Part shown: positions 1 through 12,386 of the stretch, one piece after another
Layout of the letters: every line of letters begins with the position of its first letter
How positions within the stretch are numbered: position 1 is the first letter of the stretch
NCBI GenBank assembly: GCA_963921825.1
Contig: OY997588.1
Location: forward strand, 139,407,203 to 139,471,202
Direction: 5' to 3'
Length of the DNA: 64,000 nucleotides
Origin: Erodium maritimum
Taxonomy: Eukaryota; Streptophyta; Magnoliopsida; Geraniales; Geraniaceae
Notes under the pieces: generated by a model
What the model was told of the DNA's origin: nothing
Database searches by the model: none
The model's input: only the letters and a program-made list of their open reading frames with translations
Program-made: the position numbers and the translations under genes

Positions 1-1341
1 AATGGATAGTGAGGCAGAGGAAGGCTACAACGGCAGTCGTTCAACACATTGTGCTGCCACCTCCAATAATGGCATGACAATTGTGGTGTATAAACCTCTA
101 TATGCATTGTTTCCATGGCTTCTGCCGGCTGCAGCTAAACCTACACCCACATTTACACCTACACCGCCAACAAGGAAGAGGAAGTTAGCACACACCATCT
201 CTAAACATAGATCGTCCGACAAGAAGAAGAGAATATGGATTCGCAGGTCTTCTTTGAGGTCTAAGAACAAGATTGTGAGAGCTCGGTCAAATAAGAAAAA
301 GAAGAAAGCAGTTGTGATTGAGGAGGAAGTGGATAATGATGGAAATCGTCAGTTTGACCCTCTGAGACAGATTCCTGATGCCTATCTTGATGTGTATAAG
401 GCATTGAAACTAGTGGCTAAGCCTGCGAAGGAACGTGAACATGCGAAATATACACCGTATGGTCCAATAAGTTCGACATACCTTCGTAACTTAATGAGGA
501 GGCACACCTCGCTAGATAAGTAGGTAAGCTATGATTATGTTATCTTCAATGTGCGTTTATATTCGAAACTTGCATTGTTTATTTAATGAAGATGGTTTTC
601 TACATTATGTGTATGCATGCATCATATTGAAGATGTATTTTTTGGAATATGAAAATGGCAGTGTCTTTAGTCTGATAAGTATGCAGAAGATGTGTCATTC
701 TTGGACACATGCTTTTACAAATATATCCAAAGAGACAGTTAACTTCTAAGACACCTCGTGGACAAGTTGAGCACCTAGTGGACGAGAATGTAATGAATAT
801 CCTACAGGTGATATTCCAACTGAGTATGGGAGAAAATGGCATGGATGCACGAAAGAGTACTTCCCAGTGAAATTAGACAACAAACATTGGTTGGCGGTGG
901 ATGCAGATTTGGAGCAAAGAACCCTTTGCGTGTACGATTCGAATGAGGCCTTATCAACGGAGAAAAGTATGGATTGCATCATGAAACCTTACCTTGATAC
1001 ATTTCCACTCATTCTTGCCTAATACAAGACTCTCGACCAAGCCTCTTGGGATAATACAAGCTTGAGCTGGACATACACCAGACAACCGAATCTTTGCCAA
1101 AATATAAGGTGATTTTGGCGTTGTTCACCTTTTCTTGTTAATATTTATGTGAAATAGTACTCACTCTCACTTACCTTCGTTTGTGTGCAGTAGAGGTGAT
1201 TCTGGCGTGTACACAATAAAATACATCGAGCTTTAACTTCAAACCCAACCTCTGAAGCGTATGAATGAAAATAACGTTAGGTTGTTCCGCCAAAAGCTAT
1301 GCGTGGATGTATCTACTGACTATAAGTATTTGCTAGATTAA
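1..1341 (+). pseudogene. Ulp1-like (C48 family) protease pseudogene, transposon-associated
   Basis: Positions 2-523 form an open exon-like frame for a Lys/Arg-rich protein ending near YGPISSTYLRNLMRRH, with a GTAAGC donor-like sequence right after its TAG. From 837 a second frame reads KHWLAVDADLEQ and CVYDSN, the His-Trp and Asp regions of Ulp1/SENP proteases. It continues in the same frame to 1108, crosses a likely intron (GT at 1109, AG at 1190), and resumes at 1191 with RGDSGVYTIKYIEL and a C-terminal helix ending at TAA 1339-1341. In-frame stops lie at 1020-1022 and 1234-1236. The position that is Cys in active family members is Ser here (GDSG). Ulp1 domains are common passengers of plant Mutator-like elements; a matching gene lies on the minus strand at 35.8-38.8 kb. 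The 5' end lies outside the window and the join between 523 and 837 is unresolved. Confidence 0.75.
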
Positions 1342-1441
1342 TTAGCTCACATTGAACCGATGTACGATGTTATGTAAATGGAACCGACTGAGTTTTTGTG
1401 TTGTTGAAATGAAATGATTACCTTGATGTTCCTTAGTTTTC

Positions 1442-1800
1442 TTTGACTATTACTTCATATCTCTGAGTACTATGTTCTTCTGTCCAGGTACTATAGTAGT
1501 GGTCTAAGCAATATAGTAAACTCTTCTAGTCCAGGTTGTTGTAGTTGTCTTAGTACTAAGTTTTTTTTTTATCCCGGTACTATGATTCCTTATATTCTTG
1601 TATCGTTTAGTGTCCTAGTACTACATTTGTGTTTCCTGGCTGGTGTAGTTAACTGAGTACCGTGTTCTTCATCCAAGTACTATGATTTCTTTTTTATCCC
1701 TAGTGTTTGGTTTTTTTCCATGCTTGTGTATTTGTCTTAGTACCGTGTTTTTTGTCCAAATACTACGGAATGTGGTGTAATGTTTGTAATGTTGAACTAC
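1442..1800. repeat. Degenerate short-motif repeat region rich in (c)tagtactatg
   Basis: A T-rich stretch downstream of the Ulp1 remnant in which variants of gtactatg, gtaccgtg and tagtacta recur every 30-50 bases. Similar motif-rich stretches lie beside the transposase pseudogene at 24.7-26.1 kb and 28.8-29.0 kb. No coding potential is visible. Confidence 0.5.
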
Positions 1801-1802
1801 TT

Positions 1803-4550
1803 TCTGGTTCATTATCGATCACAGAAGTCGTCATGTTTGTGAAAAATGACTTTATTAAAATTTAACGAGAGCTACACATTAATTTAAATGTAACCGAGGC
1901 ATAGACGGTTATCTAAGAGAAATATAAATTAACAAAACATGTTGCTAATATAAATATAACCGAGGCATAGACGATTTATTTTTTACAAATCAAAGCAAAA
2001 TTAAAGTAACAAAACATGTTGTTGTAGTTCTCCTTCGCCCTTCGATTTTTGACTGAATACTCGCAACAGTTTGTATTTGTTCACCTTCCGACTAAAACTC
2101 AACCCATAACGACTACCTACATCAGGTAGTGATGTAGATTCTTCGAGGTTGGGCTTAGGAGAGAGGCTATGCCGCACGACCTTGTAATCACCAATTCATA
2201 TTGGTGGTACCACAAGGTTGGTGGCATTATAGAGCACCTACAACAGACAACAGTAGGACGAGTCTGTTCCAATGGTTGGTTAGGCACAACATGCAGGGCT
2301 GCAATCAGCCACGGATCAAGCGTCACGTCCTCCGTCGACACTGAAGATGCCTGGCTTGGCCACACCAAGCAGGGCACCCACTGTATGCGGGTTTCTTAGG
2401 CACAACCTCCAGGGTCATGAGTGATACACAAACGACAGTTGGTGAGGGATCGTGGGGAGACAGCCGACAGAGACATGAAGAACACGAGAACAAAAACCCC
2501 TCAGTTGAGGATGATGCGAATTCTGTATAATAAAAAGGTTGCGATGTAGGATCGGACGCAAGAATAATACCGTAGTCGGGTTCATGCCAGACAGAACTCG
2601 CGCGACGAATTCTTTGGCCACAGAGGCCATACACTTAGTGATGGGGGATGACAGTAAATGGTAGTGAAATATAAATTAATAAAACATGTTACTAATCTAA
2701 ATATAACTAAGACATAGACGGTTATCTAAGCGACATATAAAGTAACAAAACATGTTGCTAATCTAAATATAACCGAGGCATAGACTGTTTATTTTTTAAA
2801 ACTCTAAGCAAAATAAAAATTTGGAAATACATGTTGTTGTAGTTCTCTTTCAGCGCCATGCATTTTTTGCTGAATACTCGCCGAAGTATGTATTTGTTTG
2901 CCTTTATGCTAAAACCCAACCCATAACGACAACACTATAATGTTTTGATTCTTTAATATCGGATTGTGGGAGAGGCTATGGCCACCCGACCTTGTGACAC
3001 AACTCCATGCTATTTGTGCCACAAGGGTTGGTGGCATTAGATGGCACCCACACACAGGCAGCAGTCGAACGGGTCATTTCCAATGGCTGGTTAGGCACAC
3101 CCTGAAGGGTTACAAACAACCACAGATCAAGAGCCTCCTCCACGGCCACTGGAGAGGCCTGGCTAGGCCACACCAAGCCAGGGAAAACATTGTATGCGGG
3201 TTTCATAGGCACAACCTCCAAGGTCATGAGTGATCCACGAGCGACAGTTGGTGAGGGATCGTGGGAGATAGTCGACAGAGACATGGACAACACGAGAACA
3301 TAACCACTCAGTTGAGGATGTTGCTAATCCCGGTGAATGATAAGTCTGTGATGAGGGTCATGCCTAGACAGAACTCGCACATCGACTGCTTTGGCCACAG
3401 AGACCATACACTTACTGATGGGGGTGACAGGAAAGGGTGGAAGTAGGGTGGTGAAAACGAAGCATTTGGATATATAGGAGGAGGTGGAGTCGATGAAAGA
3501 AATGGAACCCTAGGAGGCCCTTAAATAGCCTCGTAACCCCTTTAATGCACAAGATAGGCATAGAGAATAGTTGGTTGGGGTGGTTAGTGGCCGATAGAGG
3601 CAACCACGCGTGGTTGGGGAGCAGGGAAGGTGGGGCCGGTTTTTGTGTGGTTGGGGAGACGGGAAGATGGGGTTTATTATGAACACAGGGACGGGATAGA
3701 TTTGTACTAGTTTTTTTTTCTGGTAAATAATGAAATGATGTGGATCTTAACACTGGGTTATTTTACACAGTACGAGTATATGCATATTATTCTAATTAAT
3801 AAAGGGTATTTTGTTGTCTTTCTGTACTTACTGATCTGAGGAGCGTCTTAGTTCATATATTAATGTGTTCCCGTTGTGTATTCTAGAACTATGTTTTTTC
3901 ATCACAACAAACACAGAACTTCGTTTTTACATCATAAACTGCGTTTTTGATACAAGTATAATGATAGCATTTGAATATTAGTTACAACAAACAAACAATT
4001 TTATTAACATTTCAATATTGGTTACATAGTAAGTTAAAGTAACAGAACATGAAAATTGAAAAATTCTCCTTCGTTTCTTGATTGAATACTCGCAAAAGTT
4101 TGTATTCTCTTCGGCGTCGTGCCTTCCTCTACCTCTACTGTTATGACTATAAGCCGTAAGAGAAGTCCGAGGGTGGTGGTTGGGGATGTAGGTGGATGGG
4201 ATTGGGGAGCACACACGGTAAGCCACCAGCCTCGCAAAGTTGTTGTCTCAGGTATGCTGGTTTTTAGGCACAACTTCGAAGGTCACGCTTGAACGTCGAA
4301 CAAGACTAAGTGAGAGATCGCGGGATAGCTCCGACTGGCAGATGGACATGGACAGAATACCACCAACCGGATGTGGAGGTTGAGAATCCATTATGGTAGC
4401 AAAGCCACGATGTAGGGTAGCCGAGTCGTGCCCTGACGAATCTCGGACTACAACTAGCTTGGCCACAGAGATGAAGTTTGAGTAATGAGGAAGGAGAGAA
4501 GTCGAAGGGTTAAAGTGGAGTGAGATTTTAAAGTCCAAACGTCATCACTG
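1803..4550 (-). repeat. Three diverged tandem units with minus-strand coding-like segments
   Basis: Three units of roughly 600-850 bases resemble one another (about 1803-2640, 2641-3430 and 3960-4540). Each has a ggccacagag segment, then on the minus strand a stretch translating as SLMTLEVVPKKPAY (unit 1), SLMTLEVVPMKPAY (unit 2) and SVTFEVVPKNQ (unit 3), and ends with related sequence around gcgagtattca. Units 1 and 2 also share AT-rich subrepeats around 'aaccgaggcatagac' (1890-1970 and 2690-2785). The longest minus-strand frames are about 105 residues and none is shared intact by all units. I do not recognise the protein. They may be decayed copies of a small transposon-borne gene. Confidence 0.45.
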
Positions 4551-5447
4551 ACAAGACAAAACATGAAATTAATCCGACTAGACGCGTCATTGCGGTCAAA
4601 AAAATACGGATAATAATCGTGACTGACCTGTCACAGTTGTACTTGGAAATAAAATCCTAATACTATAGAATATAAACACAGTCATGTGTTATAAACACTA
4701 GTTTTATGATTATTATGCTTACACATTCACGTAATATAAACAATTACCAGTAGGATTGTGTCATGAACGTATGGTACTATGTTATAAAACATAGGCACTG
4801 GTAAACAGAACACAATACTATGGAAGTGATGAAGATGAAGTTTAAGGATTAATGTGAAATTGGAGGATGAAGTTTAACGATTAATGCGAAATTGTAAGTT
4901 TTATGATTAATTTGAAGTTTTGTGACACTGAATGTGACAAGGAGGGATAGTATTAACATCAACCTCTAGTACGAACATCAACTTGAACATGGAGTGTTGG
5001 TTGTAGTTCTTGGTTAAGGAAGTGGATGAGGTTGGAGATGATGACCATCATCTCCAAGGAAGAAGGTCATGAACATAAACATGGAGTATTGTATGAAGGT
5101 GGTAGGCAAGGAATATTATGTTTGGTGGTCATTAAACGTGGTGAATGCCTTAGTTGGTATCATTTCTGAGCGTTAAGTTGTGAAAGAAACGTTATCCATA
5201 AACCGGTACTGTATATGAAACACATGGTACTAGTCTACATAACAATCAATATTAGTGATTTATCTTTGAGCACCACCTATCTTTTTTTTCTCGTTTACGG
5301 TCACATAATAGGACGAAGCATTGACACGTGTAGTGTAGATGGAAACAAAACGACTTCGTTTTGCATATATATTATTTGGGGGTATAAATAATATCTAGGT
5401 CAAACAAGCGAGCCTCTACTTGCGGACGAGAGGCCGGACAGAACCCT
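4551..5447. other. AT-rich stretch without a supported gene
   Basis: No frame of note. It contains loosely repeated phrases (for example gaagtttaaggattaatg and gaagtttaacgattaatg near 4838-4885). It lies just 5' of the GRF zinc-finger pseudogene and could hold its former promoter. Confidence 0.4.
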
Positions 5448-5630
5448 ATGGTGGTTCACAAGAAGAAGCTGGAGAAGATGTGTCTGTGTGACCTCCCAAC
5501 TCCAATTTGAACGTCCAACTCCAAGAGGAATCCTGAGAGAAGATTTTAAGGGTGCTTAAATTATAAGGTACACATTCCCACTGTTTGAAATTTTGTTTTT
5601 CTGGTGTTGCGAATTTGAGTATTAACTGAT

Positions 5631-5732
5631 GGGAAAACTACAAATGCATACCCTTAAGTTGGCACGTTTAACCGATATTTACCCTTAAGTTCTTTTTAAC
5701 CGATACATACCCTGAAGTTACAACTCGTAACC
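5631..5732 (+). repeat. Left terminal inverted repeat of the Mutator-type element
   Basis: The arm carries three spaced copies of a short internal motif (acccttaagtt, acccttaagtt, accctgaagtt) with variants of taaccgata between them. The repeat loosely extends another 20-30 bases inwards. Confidence 0.85.
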
Positions 5733-6217
5733 AGAAACCCCTTCCGTCCATTTTTCCATCCATATTCTGTTACCTTTTCCTAAAATGCCCAAAATGCCCT
5801 TAAATACCCAAATTGCCATTTAACCCTTATTCAATAATAAATAATAAATAAAAATAAATATATTATTTGTATAATAAAAATAATTAAATAAATTATGAAA
5901 TATAAAAATCAAAAAACAAAAAATTAAAATACAATGAACATCTCATTCATGTCTTTTAGCTCCACCATTAACACAACCACACCTCATCCACAATTGCGTC
6001 TCTGTAGCCTTCTTTCTCTGTTTCTTACCAGAATGATAACTTGATCTGGGTTTTGGTAAGAAGGCGGTGACGGCGACGATCGGATATTCTCCTTCTCGCT
6101 GTTGTGCTCAGAGGCTCGGATCCATCTTTGAGATGGGTTTCTCTCGAATGAACGGGAGAAAGAAAAAACAATCCATCACGAATGATTTGAAAACTAATTT
6201 TTGATTTTCGAATGAGA
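5733..6217. other. Left interior of the Mutator-type element
   Basis: AT-rich from 5830 to 5940, then a pyrimidine-rich segment followed by GC-richer sequence (6000-6150) that looks like a gene 5' region (TTCTTACCAG, then GGTAAGAAGG). No protein is recognised. It ends at the Gypsy-A target site. Confidence 0.4.
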
Positions 6218-6222
6218 ATCGA

Positions 6223-9200
6223 TGAAAGAACCACTCCCGGTCGTCCCGGTCGAACCGGTGACTTCTAAGACAAGTTTGACTTTCGGTCGGAAAAGTCAAC
6301 CGATGACTCAGGAGGTCACTCGGGGCTTTTCTGGGGCCCAAAAAGCTTAGCCGTCATCACGGTTGGCTTAATTGGGTCGTTTCCTTTCGTTTGAGTATAA
6401 TATTGGGAAAAGTCAACTTTGGTCAAATTTGGACTTTGTATCGACCAAGGCCTAATTAATTAAAGTGCTGAAATTTAAATTGGAGATTATTGGGCCCTAC
6501 TTGGACACTTGTCCATAAATTATTGGAAGAGAGGAAAGGAGTGGTCTTAGACCATTATACCCTCCTAAGGGCCTCAAATTGGGAAAATATCTAAAGGGGC
6601 CTTTGGTCTTTTTACCATTTAGGTCTATTAAAGAAAACGGAGCATCAATTTCATCTCATTTTGCTAGTGTTGGCCGACCATATAGAGAGAAAAGAAGAAG
6701 AGGAAGAGCAATGGAGTCTTGAAGAAGAAGTAAGTGAAAGGAGGCACCTTAGGTTCATTTTCTACCACTTTCTTCTCCAAAATCTCACCATCTTCTTCAT
6801 CTCATTCTCCTAGAGGTAAGGGCACTACCTAAATCTCTTTTCCTTTCATTTCATTTCATGGGTTTTGGCTTGGTTTTGCTAGAAGTTGTTGGGTTTTGAT
6901 TGTGTTAGTGTTAGATGATGTTGTTGAGAAGCATTTGTTGGTATTTGATGGAAATCCTTGGGTTTTATTGGTTTTTGAAGTGGAATTAGTTTTGATTGTT
7001 GAGTTTTTGATGTTTCCTACCATGGGTAGAGGAGCTTTGGAGTTATTTATCTGTTTTGGGAGTTTTTGTTGACTGAAAATGGAGTTTGGATGGTAATTTT
7101 CGGGAAAAAGGAGCTGGAGGTTGAAGAAGGGCGAGTCTGCCTAGACCTGCCACAGATCCGTGACAGATACCGTGACGGGAGGCGTCACAGCTCCGTGATG
7201 GAGTCCGTGACGGCACGCGTCACGGTTCCGTGACGTCATCCGTGACGGGTGGTGTCACGGCTCCGTGACCCTTTCCGTGGCAGATCAGTTTTGGGTTCTT
7301 TTGGGGTATTTTTCGTCAAATTCGATCTTTTCTATGAACTAGTCTTTTGGGGATGTTTTTTGGGACTTTGCTTGCTTCTTGGTTAGATCTTGATTAGAGT
7401 TTAATTGTATTCCAAGACCTTGGTTTCGAACTCGAGGGACGAAGACCAATCCGGAACCCGTGTGAAGAACGGAGGAGGGGTGAATCGAGCTTTACAGCAG
7501 AGAATTGTTAGAGGAAGACCACAAGGTAGGGAAATTCCTAACTACTCGAGTATTTCAATACTAGTATGCCTATTAGGTTAATAAAATCGGAAAGGTCCTA
7601 GAATTGCATATAGGATGCGAATAACTAGAATAATCGTCTTTCAATTACTAATAATTGGATGTGTCTAGTATGCATGCTTAGGATGTGAAGAACTAGTGTA
7701 ATTCGCTTTCAATACTTGGGGATTGCTTTACTGGTAGAGAGGTCGTGATGAGCCCTCGGATTAGTTGTTTGTGTTTGCTTCACATGCTCGTTTTCTTAGT
7801 TCAAGTTAAGTTAAGAGTCTAATGAAACTAGTTAAATTGTATGCTTGAATGCTTGATTGAGGATTTACATGATTGGTTGATTGAAGGTTTACTTGATCGG
7901 TTGAGTGATTGAATGTTTGATTAATTGATTGGTTGAACGGATGATTGAGTATGATTGATTGTGCCAAACGGTACGATCAGGTGATCGATGGACCGATAGA
8001 TCGTGACATGTAAGTATAACGGTAAGTGTAGAGGACTATACGGATGTCTTTGGTGTGTTGAGGTGAAAGTGTGATTAGATAAGTGTTGGTTGATTGATGT
8101 GTTATAGTGTGACTCACTTATTCTTGTCCGTGAGATGTTTGGTTGTTCGGTATGGTACTTACACCGGGGTGAGGGTGGGGGGGTGGGGGGGGGGGGGTGG
8201 TAATCCGGTGGTGTTATAGTCGTTGGTGTTTGGTAGATTCTGCGGGATAGTGGTTGATTATTGGAGCCTGTGGGCATTGGTTATTGGACCCTGCGGGGCA
8301 TTGATTATTGGAGCCTGTGGGCATTGGTTATTGGACCCTACGGGGCATTGATTATCGGAGCCCGAGGGCATGAGAGGTGGACCCTGCGGGGCAATTGGAT
8401 GGTTTACCCTGCGGGGAACAGTTACTTATGGTTTCACCCAAGTGTATGCGTCCTGCAGGAGCACTACATTGGTTCCCTATGACATATGGTCCTTTGGAGG
8501 CATTTCCGAGAATCCCGATGATTAGCGCTCCTTTTGGATTGTTTCCGGTGCCCCGATGTATGTGTCTCCTCTGGACCGAGGGAAAATCTGATATGATATG
8601 AATACTCTGGTGGATCGGAGTATGGGAACCGATGTGACACCATAATCTATTCATGGATCGGAGGCTTGAGAAAGCAAGTGGTTGGTGTGATATTACTTGT
8701 TCCCATTTTAGTGGTTATGACGTATTTATAGTTTTTTTTTGATAAGCGAAGAAATTTTATTAGGCAAACGTTCTACAAGATAGTAAAACGAAGCAAAAGC
8801 GATCCTTATAAGGACCTTGTTCCCAAACTGATACAAGCATAAAGCCAACAAAAACAGCGGCAAACTAGATAGAGCACCGCCCTCCTAGCCTATTTCCTAT
8901 TCGGATTCAAGTAGAGAAATCGGTTAGAAACCGAAACGGGATTCGTGACCTCAATCTCGCTATCCTCAACGTCCTCCTCATCCTCGCCCTGCTGTGGGGA
9001 TTCAAAACCTGGGTATTTGGCACCAGCCTTTTTCACAAATCGCTTGCTAAAACTCCATGTCCCGTCATTACTTTGTTTAGCAATATCAATAGTGAGGCTT
9101 CCCGCAGAACCCCTTTTATCAGCCGATGTTCTGGCTCTGGTCTGGTAAAAAACAGTTGGAGGAGCTGTCTTTTTAGTACATTTCACGTAATCTTTTAAAG

Positions 9201-9666
9201 CTACAATTATCTTTGAGAATGCGATACTATTCTTATTTATACTGATTCCTAGTATTTCATTGTTTGATAGCGTTTAATTGTAAATTGCGTTGCCATGCTA
9301 AGTCAGTTTTATTACTAAACTGAAGGTTAACTTAATTACGTTTTTCCCTATTGAGCGCAAGCTCACCCTTATGGTTTTTCTTACTGTTTTGACAGGCGTA
9401 CCTGATGTTTAGTGAGTTCGAGGCTCGAGAGCTTTTGGATGTTTTGGGGGTTATTCTAGAGATGTGTTGGTCTTTTGTATTAAACACTATTTATCTTTCA
9501 CTTTATGTTGAGTTGTGACTCATATTCGAGATTTTTGGATTATTTACTATGAAGATTTGATGGAGTTTATTTTAATTTCTAAAAGATCTATTAATTCTTT
9601 ATTATTTTCTACTATTAATTCAGGTCACGTCTCGAGTCCGGTCAAAACCGGATTTGGGGCGTGACA
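6223..9666 (+). repeat. Gypsy-A 5' LTR
   Basis: It starts TGAAAGAACC and ends GGGGCGTGACA. It is 638 bases longer than the 3' LTR. The differences I can place are the 445-base retroposon at 8733-9177, about 95 bases around 7490-7585 missing from the 3' copy, and extra copies in a CCGTGACG-type array (7150-7283). It also holds tandem variants of ggagcctgtgggcattgg (8260-8375) and a poly-G tract near 8175-8200. Confidence 0.9.
8733..9177 (-). mobile_element. Poly(A)-tailed retroposed fragment in the Gypsy-A 5' LTR
   Basis: Absent from the 3' LTR copy, where tatttatagt joins directly to acatttcacg. It starts with a T tract (poly(A) on the minus strand), with AATAAA about 20 bases further in, and is bounded by a short duplication tagt (8729-8732 and 9174-9177). 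On the minus strand a frame of 98 codons (9186-8890) starts in flanking LTR sequence. The insert-encoded part ends in an acidic stretch (GEDEEDVEDSEIEV) and FLYLNPNRK. The features fit a 5'-truncated LINE or a processed transcript copied by LINE machinery. I do not recognise the protein. Confidence 0.7.
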
Positions 9667-9669
9667 ATT

Positions 9670-9682
9670 TGGTATCAGAGCC
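9670..9682 (+). other. Gypsy-A primer binding site (initiator tRNA-Met type)
   Basis: TGGTATCAGAGCC lies three bases after the 5' LTR end and matches the 3' end of plant initiator tRNA-Met. Gypsy-B and the Copia element use the same primer. Confidence 0.9.
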
Positions 9683-10941
9683 TGGTTTCAATTTTGAACT
9701 TGTTTTCAAAACCTCGGACCGACGTCAATTAGGTGGGTAGAGTTAGGTGGTCTAAGTCATGTTACTCAGTGACGCAAGTTGAAAATATTTGATGCGTAGA
9801 GTTTAAATGACATGGGTCTTGATTATTTCAATGTTTGCTGAGTTGAATCTTTTATACTACGACGATTGCTTTGCTTGATTGGTATCCTTGCCCTACTGAC
9901 TGTAAGTTACAGTGATCGGTGAAGTCGAACGGTCTAGATCGGTATTGGAGTAACGAGCAATGATCGAGCCGTTATAAATTGATTGTTGATTACATTATTT
10001 GTTCAGTGTGTTACCACCTTGGTTGGTCGTTCCATGATTGATAAGGTTGAAGTGTTTACTTATTGAAGTGTTGACTTATCGAAGTGTTGACTTATTGAAG
10101 TATTGACTTCTTGACTTATTGAAGAGTTAAAGTGTTAAAGTGTTGAATTTTTGGAGTGTTGACTTGGTTAAAATGTTGACCGGTGTTTAAAGAATTAAAG
10201 TTGAAAGTCGACCCAAATGAGAAGTTTAAACAAACAAAGAGTAGAACCCGAGTATTCTTACACTCTTTTAACGTTGTTGTCTGCTGATTGGGTTGTGTAC
10301 TTGACTGAGCGTGAGAACTCTATGTATTGAATACCATGTGAAAATTTATTTGGTAAATGTCCCGCTTAAGCGGAGGGTTAGTGGAAAATACGAATAGGTC
10401 ATGCCGAAATTTCCGTAGAACTTAAATGTTTGCACTATCACGGGTTGACTCAGGGGCGCCACTGTAGTCGAACGTGATGGTTGGATGTCAAGTGGTTACA
10501 ACGAGATTCGGGGACGCCTGAATTGGGTTATAACGACGCGAGATCGACGTGTATGTTTTGATTAAAGATAAGCGGATTGAGAGAAGATGGAAACTTATGA
10601 GAAGAGATTAGGACTTTATCTTTCCGAACTCGTCGCTTGTGTTTTGAACCCCAAGTGATGGGAAAATACCCGACCGAGATGTTTACCGGTCTGGTATGTT
10701 GTGGTTTGATTGTGTGTGAACTGTGCCTACTGTGGGAGTTGGTTGCATTACTTGTTTGATGTGTGAGACGCACGAGGTGCGAACTTCTTTGTCTATATAA
10801 GTACTATATACGACTTATTTACTTACCCTCGATCCAATTAGGATCCTTCGAGATGCGCGAGAATGTCCCTTTTGCTTAAATCGATTCGATTGTGTTAAAC
10901 CGAGTTTTGAACTGTACGTATAACTGCAGCGATCCTACGAG
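9683..10941 (+). other. Gypsy-A untranslated leader
   Basis: No substantial frame. 10035-10200 contains loose repeats of 'gaagtgttgacttattgaag'. It lies between the primer binding site and the gag start region. Confidence 0.6.
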
Positions 10942-12386
10942 ATGTCTCGTGTTTAGTTCCGAGAGGTACCAAGAGTCACCCAACTGTGGGGCAGAGCCAG
11001 TCACCGGCCGTTGGACTGGCAGGGGCAGCAGGTGCCTAGGGTGCAACTCCCACAGAGCACCAGAGCTTTGAGGATGGACCGTCAGGGTCACCTCCTAGAG
11101 CCACCCCAGTCGTAGAGCTGACTCAGGCAACTCCTATTGATGAGGTGGTTCGCGCAATACTAGCAGCGCTCATCGCTCAGCAGGAGACCACAACACCGGC
11201 GTTAGAGCCCGTGCCTGCTACCGAGACAGTCGCCGTCGAGAGGCCAGGTCAAATGGATAGCTACACGGCCCAGGCTCTCCATGATTTCCGTAGGTTGGCT
11301 ACACCGACTTTTTCTTGGAGTGCTGACTCCGAGGCATCAGCTATATGGTTGGAGCGGATCACTCGCAACCTTGACACGTCTGGAGTTTCTGAGGGACGTC
11401 TGAGAGTCTCTTTCTCCACCTTCCAGCTCGAGGGTGAGGCTTATTACTGGTGGCAGTCTGTGCAGACCAGAGTTGGTGAGGATATTCAGCTTTTCAGTCG
11501 ACTGTTCCTGGAGCAGTACTTCCCTCGATCGGTTCGAGATGATAGACGCCAGCAATTCCTTGAGCTACGGTAGAGAGGCATGACCGTCTCTAAGTATGCG
11601 GCGAGGTTCTTATCCTTGTCCCGCTTCGCACCCGAGATGGTGCAGACTGAGGAGAGTCGTTACAGACGGTTCGAGCGTGGGCTCCTCCCTTTGATTGCAG
11701 ATCGGATTATTGCTTTGAGGACTGAGGAGTACTCTATATTGATAGACCATGCCTTAGCAGTGGAGAGGCATTTTCGAGAGACCGCCAGGGCGCGGGATGT
11801 CAGGCCGAGGCCGTGTGGCTTCCTCAGACCGTCTGAGGGGCGCGACGCGAGGCGACAAAGGGTTTCTGGGTTTTTCCAGCCACAGTTCCAGCAGAGTGCC
11901 GTGCGCAGAGGAGCAGCAGTGGCGTCGGTTGGACCTGCCCCGCTGACACAGTTCTGCCCGGTGTGCAGACAGCAGGGGCACTTAGCCCGAGACTGCCCGA
12001 GGAGCAGAAGACTCGCAGAGCGGCAGGTGGGTCGCCCATAGGGGTTTGGTGAGAGACAGCGGGCTGATGAGCGGATTTGTTAACAGTGCGGCCGACAGGG
12101 GCACATTTCTCTTACTTGTCCCGATCGGGTTGGATCTGTACCCCCACCGAGGCCCCCACAGGCACAGCCTCGTCAGGCACCTCCCGGCTGCCCACGACAG
12201 GCACAACAGCAGAGAGCTCCGCGTCAGGCGGTGGGAGCGGTAGCCCCGAGACACCAGGCTAGGCCTCAGCAGCAGATGGCACTACCACCACCACCGAGAG
12301 GAGGACCACCGGCACGGCAGGGCCGAGTTTATGCAGTCGCAGATGCCAGAGCTGAGAGGCAGTACGCCATCCATGAGGCTACATAG
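10942..12386 (+). pseudogene. Gypsy-A gag
   Basis: A degenerate start (ATG 10942, stop five codons later, then a frame change) precedes a clear gag frame at 11145-12386. It contains the capsid-type segment WLERITRNLDTSGV, FQLEGEAYYWW, FLEQYFP and RRQQFLELR, continues MTVSKYAARFLSLSRF, and has a first zinc knuckle CPVCRQQGHLARDC near 11955-11998. A second knuckle (C-stop-QCGRQGHISLTC) follows at 12078-12120. In-frame stops are TAG 11571, TAG 12039, TAA 12081 and TAG 12384. Gypsy-B has CAG at the position matching 12384, so that stop is a C-to-T change. Confidence 0.85.

Noticed and set aside
7921..8654. Open frames within the Gypsy-A 5' LTR (and 19270-19670 in the 3' LTR)
   Set aside because: They arise from short tandem repeats (ggagcctgtgggcattgg type) and have no protein features.
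9670..9682. Possible tRNA gene fragment (TGGTATCAGAGCC)
   Set aside because: Position three bases after the LTR in Gypsy-A, and likewise in the other two elements, identifies it as a primer binding site.
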